DNA of 7,838 bases from Candidatus Nanopelagicales bacterium. Its GTDB lineage: Bacteria > Actinomycetota > Actinomycetes > S36-B12. Location of the stretch: NCBI GenBank assembly GCA_018399515.1, contig JAGYOB010000134.1, positions 1 through 7,838 of the forward strand, in the 5' to 3' direction. Under the pieces are notes generated by a model. The model was not told the origin of the DNA, ran no database searches, and saw only the letters and a list, made by a program, of their open reading frames with translations. The translations under genes were made by a program, and so were the position numbers. Positions within the stretch are counted from its first letter, which is position 1. Every line of letters begins with the position of its first letter. Positions 5,767 through 7,838 of the stretch are shown here, piece after piece.

Positions 5767-6717
5767 GTGAGCAAGAAGCGTGCGAAATCCCCTGCTGCCG
5801 CGCCACGGGATGCAGCGGACATCCCCGTCGTCGGTATGCGCGAGCCATGCCCGTGCGGATCGGGGCGACGGTACAAGGCCTGCCATGGCAGGTCGGCCGC
5901 TCGCGTCGAAGCGCCGGTGGGTCGACCTTTCGAAGGACTGGCCAGCGAGTGCGACTGGGTCGCCATACGTGAAATCGTGCCCGCCGCGACCGCACCGATC
6001 CGCCTCACCGACCATCCCGATCGCACGGTGGTGCTGACCAGCGTCCTTCCGATGGCCTGGCCGGCTCTGGTGCGTGACACCGGTGAGATCTATCTGGCCC
6101 TGCAGGTCACCACGAACTCCGGGGATCCCAGCCAGGATGCGGCCGCGGCGTTACTCGAAGCACTCGATGCGCAACCGGGTACTCCCATCCCGCCGATGCG
6201 TCATGACGGTAGTGGTCCCCGCCTGCAGGACCTGCTGGCTTACGAACCACTCGACGTCACCGTGCATGATTCCTTCGACTACTGGATGGCCGATGATGTC
6301 GAGCCGACCGGCGAGGTCGGCGAATCGATGCGCCGCGCGAACGAAAAGGTCATGCCGACGGTGCGGTTGGCGAATGTCGAGGCTGCGTACTGGGTCGAGA
6401 TGGGCGATAAACGTTTCCTGCGCTGGGTGCTGCCCCAGCCTGAGGAGCGTCTCCTGGACGCCTTCGCGCGGTTGCGCGCCGCAGGCGAGGCTGAACTGCC
6501 CGGAGTGCCCAGCCGCTTCGTGGGATCTTTCCGCGCCGATGGCCTGCTCGTTCCGGTCTGGGAGTTGATCGAGGGCAGTGACGCCCTCGCGTGCGAGGAT
6601 GCTTCCAGTGAGTTGGGTGTGCGGCTCAGCGAGGCCTACGAGGTCACGACCGCGTTGACGTCTGCTGAACGCAGCGCCCGGTCCGGTCTGCAGACCCGGC
6701 AGATCACCCTGCGGTAG
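5767..6717 (+). CDS. SEC-C zinc-motif protein, DUF5926 family (function unknown)
   Basis: This is a soluble protein of 316 residues resembling the actinobacterial DUF5926 family, named from memory. A basic N-terminus (SKKRAKSPAAA) leads to VVGMREPCPCGSG (21-33) and RRYKACHG (34-41), a SEC-C zinc motif of the form CxCx8CH with ligands Cys28, Cys30, Cys39 and His40. SEC-C motifs occur at the end of SecA, where they bind zinc and SecB or ribosomes, and in many unrelated proteins. The motif alone does not reveal function here. The rest has the family blocks RPFEGL (53-58), DWVAIREIVPAATAP (63-77), LPMAWPAL (94-101), an acidic central part and a conserved AYWVEMGDKRFLRWVLP stretch (207-223). I chose GTG 5767 because it begins the conserved basic N-terminus. 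The upstream ATG at 5644 would overlap the GDPD gene by over 100 bases. No catalytic residues can be named. Confidence 0.85.
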   Translation: MSKKRAKSPAAAPRDAADIPVVGMREPCPCGSGRRYKACHGRSAARVEAPVGRPFEGLASECDWVAIREIVPAATAPIRLTDHPDRTVVLTSVLPMAWPALVRDTGEIYLALQVTTNSGDPSQDAAAALLEALDAQPGTPIPPMRHDGSGPRLQDLLAYEPLDVTVHDSFDYWMADDVEPTGEVGESMRRANEKVMPTVRLANVEAAYWVEMGDKRFLRWVLPQPEERLLDAFARLRAAGEAELPGVPSRFVGSFRADGLLVPVWELIEGSDALACEDASSELGVRLSEAYEVTTALTSAERSARSGLQTRQITLR

Positions 6718-6752
6718 GCCGTGGGGACGACGGGAACAACGCGAGCGACTCC

Positions 6753-6759
6753 AGAAGGG
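6753..6759 (+). promoter_or_regulatory. Shine-Dalgarno site for arsM
   Basis: AGAAGGG lies 8 bases before the ATG at 6768, within the 50-bp gap after the DUF5926 gene. It supports the chosen start. I see no clear promoter, operator dyad or terminator in this gap, so arsM may be read through from upstream. Confidence 0.55.
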
Positions 6760-6767
6760 CGAGTGCG

Positions 6768-7547
6768 ATGACCCAGGCAACCAATGACGAGATTCGGGCA
6801 GCGGTCCGCGATAACTACGCGGTGATCGCCGATAGCGACGAATCGGGGTGCTGTGGCACGTCGAGCGTCATCCCGGTCTCATCGGCACTCATGGGATATT
6901 CCGACACGGAACTCGCCGCGATCCCCGAAGGCGCTGATCTCGGTCTCGGCTGCGGCAACCCGGGCGCGATCGCGTCGATGACAAGCGGAGAGACAGTGCT
7001 CGATCTCGGCAGCGGTGCGGGCTTCGATGCCTTTCTGTCCGCCCGGGCCGTCGGTGAGACCGGCCGCGTCATCGGGGTCGATATGACTCCGCAGATGGTG
7101 AGCAAGGCTCGTGCGAACGCCGAGAAGGGCGGCTACCCCAATGTGGAATTTCGTCTAGGGGAGATCGAGCACCTGCCCGTGGCCGATGATTCCGTCGACG
7201 TGATCATCTCCAACTGCGTCATCAATCTGTCACCGGACAAAGCGGCGGTTTTCGCTGATTCCTATCGTGTGCTCAAGCCTGGCGGGCGATTGGCGATTTC
7301 GGATGTCGTCGCCACAGCGGTCATCCCGGCTGATGTCGTCGATGACCTGTCGATGTACACGGGCTGCATTTCCGGCGCGAGTTCGATCCAGGCCCTGCGC
7401 GAAGACATGGAAGCAGCAGGTTTCAGCGATATCCGCATCGCGCCCAAGGATGAGAGCAAGACCTTCATGGAGCAGTGGGCCCCGGGGCGCAACATCACCG
7501 ACTATCTCGTGTCCGCGACGATCGAGGCGGTAAAGCCGTCGCGCTGA
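6768..7547 (+). CDS. arsM: Arsenite S-adenosylmethionine methyltransferase
   Basis: ArsM transfers methyl groups from S-adenosylmethionine to arsenite, forming methylated and volatile arsenicals as a detoxification route in the cytosol. The product has 259 residues, normal for bacterial ArsM. The N-terminus VRDNYAVIA (13-21) is followed by a Cys-Cys pair (28-29) and AIPEGADLGLGCGNPG (51-66). The SAM-binding Rossmann fold follows: VLDLGSGAGFDAF (77-89), VIGVDMTPQMV (101-111) and EIEHLPVADDSVD (132-144). The As(III)-binding cysteines lie in LGLGCGNP (Cys62), SNCVINLSPDK (Cys150) and YTGCISGA (Cys200). These match by context Cys72, Cys174 and Cys224 of the algal CmArsM. RVLKPGGRLAISD (167-179) is the usual post-motif. 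All key residues are intact, so the enzyme should be active. There is no arsR, arsB or arsC in the window, and no operator is visible. The gene runs towards a convergent transporter gene 13 bp away. Confidence 0.95.
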   Translation: MTQATNDEIRAAVRDNYAVIADSDESGCCGTSSVIPVSSALMGYSDTELAAIPEGADLGLGCGNPGAIASMTSGETVLDLGSGAGFDAFLSARAVGETGRVIGVDMTPQMVSKARANAEKGGYPNVEFRLGEIEHLPVADDSVDVIISNCVINLSPDKAAVFADSYRVLKPGGRLAISDVVATAVIPADVVDDLSMYTGCISGASSIQALREDMEAAGFSDIRIAPKDESKTFMEQWAPGRNITDYLVSATIEAVKPSR

Positions 7548-7560
7548 GCCATACCCCGGT

Positions 7561-7838
7561 TCACCCGGCTTCGATCAACTCCACGATCGTCCACCCCGCG
7601 AGGGCAGCGAGAACGACACCTGAGGCGATGCGCACGATCCACAGGGGAAGCCGTTGTGAGAGCCACGTTCCCGCGAGCACGGCTAATCCCGACACCGTCA
7701 GGAGCGCTGCCCACGCGCCCACGAACACCGAGAGCGCAGCGCCGCTTTGCGCGGCCAGTCCGGCGGTGAATAGTTGCGACAGGTCACCCCACTCAGCGGT
7801 GAACAGCACCCCGAAACTGATCGCGAACATGCGCCATG
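7561..7838 (-). CDS. TMEM165/GDT1 (UPF0016) family cation transporter, C-terminal part (truncated by the window edge)
   Basis: This is the C-terminal 91 residues of a hydrophobic membrane protein read leftwards from the right window edge to the TGA at 7563-7561. The start lies outside the window; the frame stays open through base 7838, so the internal ATG at 7830 need not be the start. The segment begins with a membrane helix ending in the family motif AEWGDLSQ, comparable to the second repeat motif of human TMEM165 (EWGDRSQ). Two more hydrophobic helices follow, around visible residues 32-55 and 64-86. Members exchange Mn2+ or Ca2+, and bacterial relatives such as Vibrio MneA export manganese. 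The basic residue usual after GD is Leu here. The protein is presumably in the cell membrane. The family call rests on one motif plus topology. It is convergent with arsM, with no strong terminator between. Confidence 0.78.
   Translation of the reverse strand, partial: WRMFAISFGVLFTAEWGDLSQLFTAGLAAQSGAALSVFVGAWAALLTVSGLAVLAGTWLSQRLPLWIVRIASGVVLAALAGWTIVELIEAG

Noticed and set aside
7556..7568. Hairpin as a terminator between arsM and the transporter gene
   Set aside because: The stem is only 4 bp (CCGG/CCGG), no T-run follows on either strand, and it partly lies in the transporter coding sequence.
1..7838. Mobile element, prophage, defence island, toxin-antitoxin or biosynthetic cluster
   Set aside because: I read both strands and saw no transposase, integrase, terminal repeats, short-repeat array or defence-type domains. 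The genes are metabolic or detoxification genes with uniform composition.

Overview
The window reads as a chromosomal segment of a high-GC Gram-positive bacterium (Actinomycetota, most likely class Actinomycetes). The basis is the G/C-rich third codon positions, the use of GTG and TTG starts, the tight gene packing, and two protein families that I know mainly from actinobacteria (DUF3151 and DUF5926). No genus can be assigned. Almost every base is coding: there are eight plus-strand genes and one minus-strand gene at the right edge. No rRNA, tRNA, CRISPR array, insertion sequence, prophage or long intergenic stretch is visible.

Left block (1-2242, plus strand): the 3' nine-tenths of a class I fructose-bisphosphate aldolase gene; a DUF3151 gene whose ribosome binding site overlaps the aldolase stop; and, 3 bp further on, a renalase-like FAD amine-oxidase-fold oxidoreductase. 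The spacing suggests one transcript. Middle block (2328-6717, plus strand): purA (adenylosuccinate synthetase) after an 85-bp gap that may hold a promoter; a GlcD / D-2-hydroxyglutarate / D-lactate dehydrogenase-type flavoprotein overlapping purA by 4 bp; a glycerophosphodiester phosphodiesterase; and a SEC-C zinc-motif protein of the DUF5926 family, which may also have its own leaderless promoter. Right block (6768-7838): a complete arsenite S-adenosylmethionine methyltransferase (arsM), convergent with the C-terminal half of a TMEM165/GDT1 (UPF0016) cation transporter on the minus strand.

The aldolase, DUF3151 and purA genes recall the conserved actinobacterial neighbourhood around Rv0357c-Rv0363c in Mycobacterium tuberculosis (from memory). 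There the aldolase is class II; here it is class I. The genes are mostly core metabolism (glycolysis/gluconeogenesis, AMP synthesis, phospholipid-headgroup turnover) plus two flavoproteins whose families include metabolite-repair enzymes, and two genes for metalloid or metal handling. I found no convincing new multi-gene system. The points most worth a second look are the aldolase class at this locus, the DUF3151-flavoprotein coupling, the DUF5926 gene, and the stand-alone arsM.
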